A stretch of DNA of 64,000 nucleotides, taken from Molanna angustata. Its lineage: Eukaryota > Arthropoda > Insecta > Trichoptera > Molannidae. The stretch is taken from NCBI GenBank assembly GCA_963576475.1, contig OY754969.1:26488958-26552957 (forward strand), written 5' to 3'. The translations under genes and the position numbers were made by a program. Below, piece by piece: positions 1-11,670 of the stretch (its first letter is position 1; the number at the start of each line of letters is the position of its first letter). Below the pieces are notes generated by a model. It saw only the letters and a program-made list of their open reading frames with translations. It was not told the DNA's origin and made no database searches.

Positions 1-596
1 GCAATGTTAAAATATAAGTACATTAACGAACATAAATAATACAAGTGCTGCTATAACATTCATTCTATAATTGGATATTTACTACCATCAGCTACAGCGA
101 ACTGTTAATGTCTTGTCCTTAATCACATTTCTAACATAATACAATATCTAGAATAATGCTCATCGTTGAATAACCCCAAAAATTATATTATACAAATTGC
201 GCCACAAACAATAAGATTGCTTTTTACGTAATTTATTTTTGATTTTATTTATGTTTTGTAGTTGAAATTGTTTCTCACATTCTAAGACATAGATAATAAC
301 AGAAATTAGCCTACAATAAATTCAACTTATCCACAATAAGTCTGTTACTTTTTTGAGAAACAAACGTGAACAAATCCCTTACATTCGATCTCAGCTCAAG
401 CACATTTTTTTAATTGAATAAACATGTAATTATAGTTTACAATAGTCACATACCGTACAAAGATACCTTTACAGTTATGTGGCAAATGTATGAGAGAGCC
501 TATAGAATTTTTAAATATATGTATAATTTATATATAGCGCTAAGATTATTGTAATTTTATATTACTTCTTGGACAAAAAACAGGTATGTAGAATTT
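1..596. other. AT-rich non-coding DNA, nothing recognised
   Basis: No open frame longer than a few dozen codons with protein-like composition, and no repeat structure that I can tie to a family. The right end abuts the poly(A)-like end of a minus-strand LINE. Confidence 0.5.
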
Positions 597-1200
597 TTAT
601 TTTTTTTAAATTTATTTATTCAATCATAATATTACAAAGAAAATATACTAAAGATAACTGATTCAATAGACAGAGTTTGTTTCGAAGCAACTACCTGTAA
701 AGTTGGCATAGATATTACATTTTTACTAATTTAAAATTTAACACACATATTATAAAGAAAAAAATCAGTAAAATAAAGTGAACAAGAAGAAGAAAATTAA
801 AATCGTAACAAAAAATCACAATATAAATAACCACCAAAAACACAACAGAGAGAAAGAAATTACATACATAGTTACATTATTATTGCTGAAACATTTATTT
901 CATTTTTGTAGTCATTTTGTACCTGATTGACTCTTTGAATTTTTCTAACCCTTTTTGTGCCGATGGCAGTTTGTCATACATTCGTGGTGCAATCAATGTA
1001 AAAAATCTTTGCTCAAATTTGGTATTCATTTTCGGAACTCTATAGCTACCCAATGTTTTGCTCCTTGTATCCTTTGTGTTTAATTTCGCGAACTTTAATA
1101 CGTTTTTGAAAAATAAATACATGATTGATCTAGTGCACAGTTGTCGTATGTATATCCAAAACTTTGAAATATTTAAAAAGATCTTCAGAGCTATACCCAA
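597..1200 (-). mobile_element. LINE 3' end: C-terminal ORF2 remnant plus 3' UTR
   Basis: The minus-strand frame 895-1200 ends in a stretch that looks like the tail of CR1/Jockey-type ORF2 proteins: basic, with RVPKMNTKFEQRFFTLIAPR followed by a short leucine/proline block and FKESI. The same layout (arginine-rich, then FGQR-like, then LAP/LP and a final FK helix) closes the intact LINE at 54,793-56,454. The reverse transcriptase proper is missing, so this is a 5'-truncated copy. The DNA after the stop runs as AT-rich 3' UTR to an A-rich tail near 597-612 (seen as T-rich on the plus strand). Upstream the frame breaks near 1150-1200. Family assignment is inference from protein style only. Confidence 0.55.
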
Positions 1201-1440
1201 ATGACTTCTTATTGTTAACTCTGACTACTTATGCACTTTTGACCTCTTTTTGAGAATCGAGTGACTGCTGTGCCACCGCATGCAGATACTGCATAACTAA
1301 TGTTCCTCTGGCATAGTGCATAATAAACCATTTTTAAAGTTAGGACATTCATATAGTTTCTGTGAATTCTAAAAATATAAGAATATAAGTATTCTTATTT
1401 TACTATCTACGTATTCAATATGAAGTTGATATCTTAAATT

Positions 1441-1575
1441 TTCATCAATAATTCTTCTTCTTCCTCTTTTGCTAGATCTATGATATGTTTCTACAGGTCC
1501 AGGGACGAGAATGTTCAGCTCTCCTTCCATCTATTTGATGGTCTTCCCGGTGGTCGGCGTCCCTCTGGTATATCG
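1441..1575 (-). pseudogene. LINE ORF2 C-terminal fragment
   Basis: On the minus strand one frame reads PEGRRPPGRPSNRWKES and then a stop. The G-R-R-P-x-G-R-P-x-x-R-W signature is the usual end of many insect LINE polyproteins (RTE/R1-like 'endonuclease-reverse transcriptase' annotations). Only about 20 codons are convincing; flanking frames are broken. A dead fragment. Confidence 0.5.
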
Positions 1576-1683
1576 CGCATTAATATCTTAATAATAATTA
1601 TTCTTAATAATAATTATAGATATTTAAATTTATTTGCTGTTTAATTATTTCGCAATTTCATGGTTGTTTTTCCTCCAAGTTGA

Positions 1684-1857
1684 ATTTATTTCAAATATTA
1701 ATTTAACAAGCATCCAATCACAAGTTGTCACATTCTGGAGACTAACAATATTAATCGTCTCACAGATCCAGACTGAAGACACAATTAAAAACAATGTCTC
1801 CAGTAGGAATCGAACCAGTCAGATACCCAACCAACTGAGACACGAAGGTCGACAATA
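1684..1857 (-). mobile_element. SINE family A copy (tRNA-headed)
   Basis: The tRNA-like head is at the right end: GGAATCGAAC is the complement of a B-box/T-loop, and the last bases match the start of other copies at 3,690-3,808, 5,836-6,022 and 7,570-7,637. The body contains the shared segment CGTCTCACAGATCCAGACTG and the left end the shared tail around TTAATTT. Diverged, so old. Confidence 0.65.
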
Positions 1858-2152
1858 ATGAAGTAATGAAATACAATAGAGAATTATAAATATGAATCAA
1901 ATTAATGTTGTTTTAATATATTATGTATAATTGAAATAGGTAGTTATCGACAATCTTCTAAAAAATGGCGTGAAGGGAAGCGGTTTGCTCACCCACGTGA
2001 TTTTTCTAGACGTTTTACAATAACTATGCCTATAAGTATTGTTACATAGCAAAAAGTACTAGATTAATATTTGAGTTTACAATTCCTGTCCTGGCGTCTA
2101 AGTAAATGCAAACAACAAAGATAAAACTCTTCGTCGAGTATTTCTTTTTGAA

Positions 2153-2340
2153 ATTAAATAATACATAATATATTCTACAAGAACGAGTTACCTACCCATT
2201 AAATAATACATAATATATTCTACAAGAACGAGTTACCTACCCATTAAATAATACATAATATATTCTACAAGAACGAGTTACCTACCCATTAAATAATACA
2301 TAATATATTCTACAAGAACGAGTTACCTACCCATTAAATG
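2153..2340. repeat. 45-bp minisatellite, four perfect units
   Basis: Unit starts at 2153, 2198, 2243 and 2288, with the first bases of a fifth at 2333. The units are identical to each other as read, which implies recent duplication or homogenisation. No coding potential. Confidence 0.95.
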
Positions 2341-2714
2341 TTATTCTAAAAAAATGTTTCAGAAGCATGTTTCAGTAGTATGAAGACTCATGGTTATGAG
2401 TATATGCTAGATTATTTTCATAAACTATGGTATTTAATATGACTTTTTTTATTTATTTTCAGGTTAAAGACCTCATCGCCTCAAAATATTTCACCTTGAC
2501 AATTGGATTATTGTGGCTTAAGTGTTTAATTGTTATACAATGATACCAACTCACGCATAAAAACCGCCACTGCTATTTTCATTAAATACATATTAGTTTT
2601 ACAAAGTTTTAAAATATAACGTAATATTAATTCTTAGTTTTTAAAGTTCAAAACATCAAAAGATATCGGTGATTTTTTAACCATCAAAAGTGCGTATAAT
2701 ATTACAATAATACA

Positions 2715-2720
2715 TCAGTG
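2715..2720 (+). promoter_or_regulatory. possible initiator (TCAGTG) upstream of the candidate exon
   Basis: TCAGTG matches the insect initiator consensus and lies about 150 bp before the ATG at 2872. Between them a 13-codon upstream ORF runs from 2813 to 2854. Alternatively CCTGTGACAG directly before the ATG could be a splice acceptor. Weak evidence, based on motif alone. Confidence 0.2.
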
Positions 2721-2871
2721 TTGAATGAAGAGTTTTATTATTTCTGTGTGTTTCTTTTTTTGCAAAAGTTGATAAAATAAAATTAATCAAAGTGTTGTTG
2801 TGTGTTGGAAAAATGCTAACGTTGGTGGGAGTGTCGTGTCGTGGGGGTAAATAGGTGTACCCCTGTGACAG

Positions 2872-3005
2872 ATGAGCGAGGGTAGCGGTGGGTCGGGGGG
2901 AGGGTGGAGGGGAGGGGCCTGGGGAGGTCTACCAGGAGTGGGCCCAATGAGCCCTCTCTGTATCACGGACGCCACTCACGAGATTGTCAGGCCCAAACCG
3001 AGACG
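2872..3005 (+). CDS. candidate first coding exon of an unrecognised host gene
   Basis: An ATG opens 44 codons plus two bases and stops at a good 5' splice donor, GTATGT at 3006. The encoded start is glycine-rich (MSEGSGGSGGGWRGG) and then becomes more ordinary protein (SPLCITDATHEIVRPKPRR). Base composition is the striking point: this short block is strongly GC-rich in a window that is otherwise very AT-rich and repeat-filled, and the GC content collapses exactly past the donor. That is how an insect N-terminal coding exon before a long intron looks. The exon would leave in phase 2. No acceptor or next exon is visible to 20 kb downstream, and the following DNA is full of SINEs and MITEs, as expected for a long first intron. 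I do not recognise the protein. Alternative: a CpG-rich promoter island with a chance frame. Confidence 0.5.
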
Positions 3006-3064
3006 GTATGTGTTTTTTAAAAATTATTTATTTATAATCACAAAAAATCTTACATTATGTATCT

Positions 3065-3208
3065 TCGTAGTTTAGTTGGATAGATATCTGATTCCTAAGT
3101 GAAAGGTTCCAGGTTCGATTCCCGGAGGAGACGCAGTTTTTTTTCGTCTGGATCAGTATGTGTCAACTTGCTATTGTATCTGGCAACTTAATATTTGACT
3201 TTTTTTTA
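3065..3208 (+). mobile_element. SINE family A copy, plus strand
   Basis: A decayed tRNA-like head with an intact T-loop motif (GGTTCGATTCCCG) is followed by GACGCAGTTTT, GTCTGGATC and GGCAACTTAATATTTGAC. These are the complements, in order, of blocks in the minus-strand family A copies. It sits just downstream of the candidate exon, within its presumed intron. Confidence 0.65.
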
Positions 3209-3338
3209 CGCCATGTCCCTTACATGATAGGTAGAGAAATCTGAGCGCCATAATGTATCATCTCATACGTGCTCGTTGATTGTTCAAGATTCTTACATTA
3301 CAGTTTCTAATAAAATACGAATTATTAAAACTTTAGAT

Positions 3339-3475
3339 GGGTGGTGGCAGAGCGGTTAGCGGGCTGGATTAGTAATCCAGTGGTCGCGAGTTCGAATCCT
3401 GCCACGACTGAATGTATGAGGATGTGTATGTAGGTACTTATTTCAATGACATATACAGTCTTTAAAAAAAACTTT
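3339..3475 (+). mobile_element. SINE family C copy with near-intact tRNA head
   Basis: GTGGCAG near 3344 pairs perfectly with CTGCCAC near 3400 as an acceptor stem. Between them CTGGA/TCCAG form an anticodon stem around TTAGTAA (anticodon AGT), and a B box (GTTCGAATCC) follows. A 60-70 bp tRNA-unrelated body follows, shared with the copy at 19,548. The A-rich end, odd D arm and second copy favour a tRNA-derived SINE over a functional tRNA-Thr. Confidence 0.7.
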
Positions 3476-3689
3476 TTTTTCAACGTTAACAATAGTCTCC
3501 TCATAATACTACTCCATATATATTTGAATATACATAAATAAATATTATAGTATGTAAATCACGTTCACAATAATCGTTTATTTTCTTTTAGTTTCTGTTC
3601 TTTTATTTTTTGTGTTGATATTAGTTATTATGTGAAAGAGAGAATTCTTATTATTTTTTATTAAAATAAAAATCAATTAATGCCATATG

Positions 3690-3808
3690 AGACTTTTGAT
3701 GTAAATCGTCTCTCAGATCCCGACTGAAAGTACAATAAAAAACTGTGTTTCGAACCCCGGGCCTTTGGCTCAGGAGTCTAATTTAGGCTAATCGTCAATA
3801 ATGTTTTG
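3690..3808 (-). mobile_element. SINE family A copy, minus strand, decayed
   Basis: Shares the CGTCTCTCAGATCCCGACTG block and the reversed tRNA T-loop (TTCGAACCCC) with other family A copies. The tRNA head is partly lost. Confidence 0.55.
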
Positions 3809-3863
3809 TTTATATATAATCGCTAATGCGACTTCTTCATAGGTATTGTTCTTCAACGAGCAG

Positions 3864-4085
3864 CTAATAGCAGGTAAGCCAACGTTCGGGCATGACAACG
3901 TCTGTCGAGTCCGTTAGTATCTTATAAATTTTTAAACCATCAAATACACCATCATATTCCATGTTGGTAAGGGTCACTATCGCGTGCTTATTATGCGTAT
4001 ACTTACATAATTCTAATGATCGAAAACCCAAAGTTAGTTGATTTTTTGCATTTTTAGAACAAACGTGGGGGGCAAGTCCGGTCAA
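3864..4085 (-). CDS. unrecognised protein-like ORF fragment
   Basis: The minus-strand frame is open for 73 codons with a balanced composition and few AT-biased residues. It includes the segment TLTNMEYDGVFDGLKIYKIL and ends PERWLTCY before a stop. Its start lies inside the adjacent MITE (4,070-4,241), so the true 5' end is unknown. It may be a fragment of a transposon ORF or an old exon. No family was recognised, no acceptor or donor is convincing, and the length is short enough for chance. Confidence 0.2.
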   Translation of the reverse strand: MTGLAPHVCSKNAKNQLTLGFRSLELCKYTHNKHAIVTLTNMEYDGVFDGLKIYKILTDSTDVVMPERWLTCY

Positions 4086-4241
4086 GCGATGGAAACAAAA
4101 CCCTCATGAGAACCCGGATATAATTATCTTATGGCGTTCTATAATATCTTAACATATAACAGAACTCCTTAACATAATTATATCCATGATATGGGTTATC
4201 ATGAGAGTTTTGATTCCACCGTTTGACCGGACTTGCCCCCC
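4070..4241. mobile_element. foldback MITE, 172 bp
   Basis: The left end GGGGGGCAAGTCCGGTCAA is mirrored by the complement at the right end, and the arms continue to pair with mismatches for about 60 bp each, leaving a short AT-rich loop. No clear target duplication was found, so the superfamily is undetermined. Confidence 0.75.
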
Positions 4242-4244
4242 TGA

Positions 4245-4729
4245 CTTGAAATGAAAAAACTATCACGAACATTCGCTTTGAATTTATGCACTCTTTGAGA
4301 GTAAAAAATATATTTTTGTTCTGTACGACTTTTAAAAAAAAACATAAAGATTCACCACATCTTTCTCCATACAAGCAGCCCGACTTTAGAATCACATCAC
4401 ATCGAAACTTCGAGTTTCATAACACTTCCCGCTTTCAAAAAAAAACTCAAAATCATTTCCTTACATAAAACATTTAAATTTGTCTCCTTATCATATCCCT
4501 GTCCCCTCTTCACCCCTCCCCTCATAAATTGGTACGCGTCATAAAAAAATTACCTCATGGATATGATAGAGCCATTGTGTACTTATTATGTGATGTGTAC
4601 AAAATGTTTAAAATAAATGAATAAAAAAAGGATATGATATTTTAAAAATCTAGAAGAAATTTTTGCTAAATTTTAGAATTAATTATCTAACGCTTATTAT
4701 ACACTAGAGAAATGTTGATAATGTTTTTT
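4245..4729. other. AT-rich DNA, nothing recognised
   Basis: Frames here are broken and low-complexity. No SINE or LINE signature seen. Confidence 0.4.
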
Positions 4730-4945
4730 ACTCTCCACACTATGGAATAGTGGAGAGTCATGATTTCACAATTTTAAGCGTATTTTTTACATCAATTTCT
4801 CAACGGGTATCATGAAGAGAGTGCGCACTGTGAGTTTCGTCGTGATGTGTTTGTATGTATGGCGTACGGCGCGCGGCGTACGGCGTACGGCGTTCGGCGC
4901 GCGTATGGAATTATCCTTTTTGTGTCCTCTCTACAGCCCAAACTA
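4730..4945 (-). mobile_element. family-1 Helentron-like element, 3' end fragment
   Basis: On the minus strand it ends in the family-1 terminal hairpin (complement of ACTCTCCACACTATGG...AGTGGAGAGT). Inward lies the shared 3' region, including a GC-rich run of 7-bp units (TACGGCG and variants) at about 4,860-4,905 and then GTGTCCTCTCTACAGCCCAA. The 5' part is missing. Confidence 0.75.
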
Positions 4946-5087
4946 TAAGTCAAACTATAAGATAAAAAAAACGGAAAAAATAAGGAACGAACATATCCTC
5001 TATCAAACATCAGTCTTACAAAAACACAGGACATTCAAAAACATAAAAAAAAATTGTAAGGTTTGTTCATGACTAATTAAAACATTT

Positions 5088-5260
5088 AACATGATAAAGT
5101 GGCTTTTATGCCAGCTTCTTGGGTTCGAATACCACAGGGAAGGACTTTTTGAATCTATTTCTTAAATTAACAATTCTTGCTTCTAAGGGCTGAAAATACT
5201 GGTTAAATTATCAGTTATCAATAAACTCACAACTTGCGGAGGGAGTGAGGCAGTTTAAAT
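5088..5260 (+). mobile_element. SINE family B copy, diverged
   Basis: A T-loop-like GGGTTCGAATACC is followed by AATTCTTGCTTCTAAGGGCTG and an AATAAACTC-type 3' block. They are in the same order as family B copies at 12,768 and 51,487 (ATTGCTTCT-GGRCTGGAA ... CAATAAA). Confidence 0.5.
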
Positions 5261-5576
5261 GAATGAATATAATTTGTCACTCATCCTTGATTTGAATTTG
5301 GGTAGGTGTAAAAATAATTTATTGTAAAATATATTTTAAACCGATTATATTACGGGTAGGTACCTATTAAAAATAATATCGTGACATGCCTACCCACGAG
5401 TGAACTTGCTTACACGCTATATCGGGTTTCAGGCTAAACCGTGCATTGATATTCTTCGTACATAAAATTATAATAATACATATTTTTTATGTAGGTAACT
5501 ACTTATGTAAGTATGTATAAACAAAAAAAAAATCAAAAACTTTCGATGAAAAAATGGTCGATAATATTACACTTTT

Positions 5577-5665
5577 ATATCCCACACAGGATCCGCATAG
5601 AGAGCCGGACGCCATATTTTTTCTATCTTGACACGTATCCATCGCCTCATCAACATTCATGCATC
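5577..5665 (-). pseudogene. LINE X ORF2 C-terminal fragment
   Basis: A minus-strand frame reads approximately CMNVDEAMDTCQDRKN. This matches, residue for residue in most places, the end of the LINE fragment at 8,040-8,524 (YMDVNEARNVCQERGVWRSV). Only the last 25-30 codons are present. Confidence 0.5.
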
Positions 5666-5835
5666 GTCTTATTTCTTTTTTTCTTATTTCTTATTGCTTC
5701 TCAGGCGACTAACAGGTACTATGTCAAATATCAATTTAACATGGTGCATGTTAATTGTTGAATTGTTAAGAAACAAAACAAATAAAGAAATATTAAGAAT
5801 TGAAAGATATTTTATTTTATGTAGCTTCTCGGGCA

Positions 5836-6022
5836 ACTAACAGGTACTATGTCAAATATTAATTTAACATGCACCCAATAACAAGTTGCCACATTCAGGA
5901 AACTTATGATATTTATCGTCTCACAGATCCAGACTGAAAAAACAATTAAAAACTGTGTCTTCAACGGGAATCGAACCCGGGGCTTTGGCTAATGTGTCAT
6001 GAAACTGTGCCACGAAGGCCGA
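5836..6022 (-). mobile_element. SINE family A copy, best preserved minus-strand copy
   Basis: From right to left: a tRNA-like head starting TCGGCCTTCGTGGC, a T-loop complement (GGGAATCGAACCCGG), the block complementing CAGATCCAGACTG, and a tail ending near AACAGGTACTATGTCAAAT. The tail sequence is repeated at 5,708-5,745, suggesting a second, tail-only copy just upstream. Confidence 0.75.
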
Positions 6023-6029
6023 AATGTTA

Positions 6030-7569
6030 TAAATCTCGTCTTATACATGTTCGTCTGTTTTTCAAACTTAAATTTCCCTCTTTCTGATTGTCATTCACAG
6101 AGTCATGCGATCTCTTTCTTGCATGACCCCGACCTGCTGCTCCATGCTTTAACTAACAAATTATTTGTTTTTTCACAAATGACTAACTAATTAATGTACC
6201 CAATCGGAAAAAAAATATTTTAATCGTAAAAGGAACTAGAAGAAGAAGTCAGCGAAGGAAAATTAATTTATTAAATAATAAAACCATATCTCAATAGCCA
6301 CTCCTTGACATGTCTTTTTACACTATTTTTACTTATGCATTTCATAATAGATGCCGTATTTCTTAATAGATACCATTATATGTACAGGCATGCGTTAGAA
6401 ATTACAATTTTTAAACAAAAGTGACACCTTTCATATGTAATTAAAATATATGTATGTCGATAATTTAAAACAATGTTGAAATACCTCATTGAGTGTGACT
6501 GTAATGCATTAGTTTATTAACAATTGTTATTATTTTATAATTAATGGCCCTTTGAAGTGAAATGAAAAATAAAAAAAATGAAAAGTACACGATTTAAAAA
6601 CGTTTTCACTTTAATCTTATTTTCATGCAAATGCGAAAGTAACAAGGCATTGAAACATCTGTTTTAAGATCATTTATTCAATTTTCTATTCATAATCTGA
6701 CGATCTTTGCATTTAATCGTTGTTATTATGAACTGGGAATTTTACACAGATTCGCTTTGTATTGTTTAGTTTTTTTTTTTACACTCGATATTTTTCTCTT
6801 CGTCTTAGTGAAGTCAAAACACAATCGGTGAATCGTGAAAATGTTTACAAGATGTTGGTACCTGCTCATTAAATTTCTTGTCTGATCGTATAGTTATTTT
6901 TAAAATATTATAGATAAGATACTTTTAAATGCTAATCAGTAACTGTCAAATTCTTCGCTTACCGTTCAGTTAGTAGCAATGTTAAGCGTAAATCAACCAT
7001 TTTAATTTAAATCTCAGTTGTATAAGTATAAGTAGGTACTCTATCCCATAAAAAAACAACACAATTCAGTTGCTATTTCTTTTAATTTGGCATCTTGATA
7101 AAAACAAATCTTTAATGTTGTCAAAAACACAATCATCTACCTAACATTCATAATAGAAAAACCGTACAAATATTTATTTAATTTTGTTTAAATAAAAGTC
7201 TTGGTCTTTAAATTTTCTCGAATATCATTTAATATTTTTAAATGGTCAGTTGTTACGATAATTAAGATATAAAATGAAAGTCGATACATTTTACTTTATC
7301 AGCATCCAGAACTACCTTTTTTAAAAATAATTTTTTGACATATTTTTAACATCTCAATAGAGACAGAGTTGAAATATTATAGGAGAACCAGGAACTCAAG
7401 GCACCTACAGGGCTTATGACCTGAACATTATGCGCTTGCGCAACGTTCACCAATTATACCTTCGTATTGAATTACCTTATCAATGTATTTCGCTACAAAG
7501 CGCCCTTGAGGTGAGTTTTCACGAAAACGGCGCTATATAAATTATTTAACCATGTATATTTTTTTAATG
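6030..7569. other. 1.5 kb AT-rich DNA without recognised features
   Basis: Only short, low-complexity frames. TAGGTA-type runs are present (for example near 7,033). No gene or known repeat could be supported. Confidence 0.45.
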
Positions 7570-7637
7570 AAAATGAAAAACTGTGTCTCCACCGGGAATC
7601 GAACTTGGGACCTTTGGAACTGAACCACGAAGGCCGA
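7570..7637 (-). mobile_element. SINE family A, tRNA head only
   Basis: ACTGTGTCTCCACCGGGAAT followed by CGAAC and, at the right end, CACGAAGGCCGA. This is the reversed tRNA-like head of family A with no body. Confidence 0.6.
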
Positions 7638-8039
7638 CGAATAAATAATTAATTTTATTTAATTATAAAATCAATTTATTTTTGTGTGCAATTTATATAT
7701 CGAAATTTCTTGGTATTCTTTATAATATATCACGAGTATTTTGTCAAATAAATACATATATTTATGAGAAGTTTCTAGATTATTTATTATAAGAATGTTC
7801 GTTCGAGGAATAGGTAGGTATATCAAAATAAATTTATACGAAGCAAAACTAAATATTTTTCATTGTGTTCGTTTGATAGGCATATAAAAATTATACTTAT
7901 CCTTTCAATATATATTATACTTATTTTCCTAGCATTATAGCAAGGTAGGTGTACATATATATCAATATATTTTTTTTAATTACATTTCAAACATCTTTAT
8001 ATTATTTATCAATTTAAATAAAATACACTTTTACTGTTC
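7638..8039. other. AT-rich DNA, nothing recognised
   Basis: Contains TAGGTAGGTA-type runs only. Confidence 0.4.
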
Positions 8040-8524
8040 GCTCGCGGTACACAATGGTATCGTCGCACCGACTCTAATGTATGCTAGTGAGACATGGACA
8101 TGGCAGAAGACGCATGAAAGTAGAATTAACGCGGTTGAAATGAGGTCACTAAGACGAATGTGTGGTAAAACGATGTATGATAGAATAAGAAATGAGGATA
8201 TTAGACGAGAATGTATGATTGAAAGAAATATCGTAAGTAAGATGAAAATAAATGCCCTAAGGTGGTTCGGCCACATAGAAAGAATGAGTGATGACCGTCT
8301 GACAAAAAAATGTATACAAGGCTGATAAAAGAGGAACGAAAAGTAGAGGTCGGCCAAGAAAAAGTTGGCACGATCACATAAATGGGATTTTGAAAGATGG
8401 TGATGTTAGAAGTAAGAATAATAGAAGAGCATGTATGAGACGATATATGGACGTGAATGAAGCGAGGAATGTATGTCAAGAGAGAGGAGTCTGGCGTTCG
8501 GTTCTCTCTGCCTACCCCAAATAG
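8040..8524 (+). pseudogene. LINE X: C-terminal 155 or so codons of ORF2, one frameshift
   Basis: The frame reads VHNGIVAPTLMYASETWTWQ, then RINAVEMRSLRRMCGKT and RWFGHIERMSDDRLTKK. It is interrupted by a frameshift near 8,310-8,325 and resumes in another frame with SRGRPRKSWHDHI, MDVNEARNVCQERGVWRSV and LSAYPK before a stop at 8,522. The order (SETWT, LRR-x-x-G-K, RW-x-G-H-x-x-R, RGRPR-x-W, CQ-R-x-x-WRSV) is the familiar post-reverse-transcriptase end of a large insect LINE group often annotated as endonuclease-reverse transcriptase. The catalytic domains are absent because the copy is 5' truncated. After the stop comes GCGTGATGGTATGAATG, the 3' tail signature found at other copies (22,050; 59,060). 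Confidence 0.75.
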
Positions 8525-9090
8525 GGAAATAGCGTGATGGTATGAATGCACTTTTACTGTCAATGAAGAAATATTATAATTGTGTGATAGTTAAACAACT
8601 CAAATCACATTATTCGTGAAACAATGCGAATATTTGTAAAATATTTAAACTCGTTCACATTGCTTTCTCTTCTATTAGAAATTAAATTTCATTTGATTAA
8701 ACTAATGAATTCATTTTGATTGAACCAAATTAATTGAATCCGCCAACAATCAACGTGTCCATTATTGTTTTTGTATATATTTGAATTGGAATTTTATTAC
8801 TTTTAAGAAATGTTATTTATTTATATAACTCGGTTATGAAATGTCAATTTGAACTTAAAACTCATTTAAAATAAAAAAAAAGCTTGATATAATTTATTTA
8901 AATTATATCATTCAAATAATTGAGTATTGAATAAAAATATTTCACTTTCAATGAAAACGGTAATATTAAAATATTAAGCTTTTTGACTAGCTTAATGTGT
9001 ATTACTCTTTTTAATTTATGATTTTATGACGTTGCGAAAATGAAGCACTGTTAAATTTTTGATTGTATAATTAAATAAAAATAAAAATAG
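8525..9090. other. AT-rich DNA, nothing recognised
   Basis: Long T/A runs and short palindromic AT stretches (for example around 8,880-8,910) but no gene or repeat family. Confidence 0.4.
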
Positions 9091-9455
9091 TCACCTTAGG
9101 TACTACTTCTGGTTTGTTGTTTTTTTGAACATTTTAGTCACCCTAGGTACTACGTCTGGTTTTTAGTTTTTTTTAACATTTTAGTCATCCTTGGTACTAC
9201 GTCTGGTTTGTTGTTTTTTGAACATTTTAGTCACCCTTGGTACTACGTCTGGTTTGTTGTTTTTTGAACATTTTAGTCACCCTATGTACTACGTCTGGTT
9301 TGTTGTTTTTTGAACATTTTAGTCACCCTAGGTACTACGTCTGATTTGTTGTTTTTTGAACATTTTAGTCACCCTAGGTACTACGTCTGATTTGTTGTTT
9401 TTTGAACATTTTAGTCACCCTAGGTACTACGTCTGGTTTGTTGTTATTTTTTACT
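9091..9455. repeat. 46/47-bp minisatellite, eight units
   Basis: Units start at 9091, 9138, 9185, 9231, 9277, 9323, 9369 and 9415, each beginning TCACCCTAGGTACTACGTCT with a few substitutions and ending in a T run plus GAACATTTTAG. The outer units are the most diverged. Confidence 0.95.
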
Positions 9456-9890
9456 ATTTTAATATTAATTTTTGCGTTCAGTATCTTCAATTGTATTATG
9501 ATATTATATTTACTTAACAAAAATTTCATTGAAGTGCCTACCTACCTATACCTAATCTTAAATAGCACTTGACTTAAAAAGATTTATTGAATTGATCCAT
9601 GCATCTAGTAATTGTATTTAAATAAGAGATTTGAAAGGATCAGTAGACAATGTATTCAATAATAATCGGAATTCTTCTTAATCTTGATATTATTATCAGG
9701 GCTGTACCTATAACTAGAGTCAAATAAGATTGATACAGTGTACCTATGTATAGTATATTGTTACTTTCAGTGTATGTATATACCTACGTTAAAATCGCCG
9801 GCCATGCTCTTGAATTTTATATCTGATCCCGATTTCGAATTTTCTTTAAGATGATTCCTTTATAATGCGGTAGATATGACTTCTAATTGT
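9456..9890. other. AT-rich DNA, nothing recognised
   Basis: Includes CCTACCTACCTATACCTA near 9,538, typical of the window. No gene. Confidence 0.4.
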
Positions 9891-11015
<1,125 letters not shown>

Positions 11016-11670
11016 AGTACCTACCCAATAATGATGTATGACTATCGAAATACTTATAGAATGAACGATAAATAATGCTATAAGTAGGTAGGTTCAAAGC
11101 GCAGATTGAAATTGGATTTGGAATTTAGTTTCAAGAGTAAAGAAGGTCTCTGATCAAAATTAAAGATGATGAAATATGAATCGTTCCATTTTTAAGTACC
11201 ACATAAACAATCCTGATATATAATATTATTATTTAAACTCTTTGGCAAAGACCGGCAGTAGCAGCAGGAATTGCAGTGCAAGACAATAATGGCCATACAA
11301 ACCATCACTCTAATGAACTTAAGTTATTTGAAGCGTAATGTCGAGAATGCCATGCTCTTGCGCTGAATACACCTACCCACCTACCTATGTATGTTGAACC
11401 TTTAAAGGCACAAAAGACAGTAAAGTATTGTTTATGGATTCTTCCAACGAGAAGAATGCAGCTGAAACGCAGTCCACCGTTTCAATAAATTACTTCAAAA
11501 TTACTTACCTATTGCTGTTTCGAGGTTCCAGGTTTGTTCCTACCTAATCACAAATATCATCAAATTAGGTATCCTTTGTCCTTTGAACAATGAAACATGG
11601 CACTGATAAAAGATCAATATTTCTTTTATTCCAGCATTTATTAGATGTTTGTGATTTATTTTTTTTATTT
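11016..11670. other. non-coding DNA, nothing recognised
   Basis: No open frame of note. TAGGTAGG and CACCTACCCACCTACCTATG runs only. Confidence 0.4.

Noticed and set aside
2787..2975. Proline-rich minus-strand frame opposite the candidate exon
   Set aside because: Shadow of the glycine-rich GC-rich exon on the plus strand; the plus strand has the ATG and splice donor.
3339..3415. A functional tRNA-Thr (AGT) gene
   Set aside because: The acceptor and anticodon stems look good, but the D arm is irregular, the T stem has a mismatch, a shared non-tRNA body follows and a second decayed copy exists. A SINE explains all of this.
8031..8563. Two long minus-strand frames at the LINE X fragment
   Set aside because: Antisense shadows of the recognisable plus-strand LINE ORF2 end.
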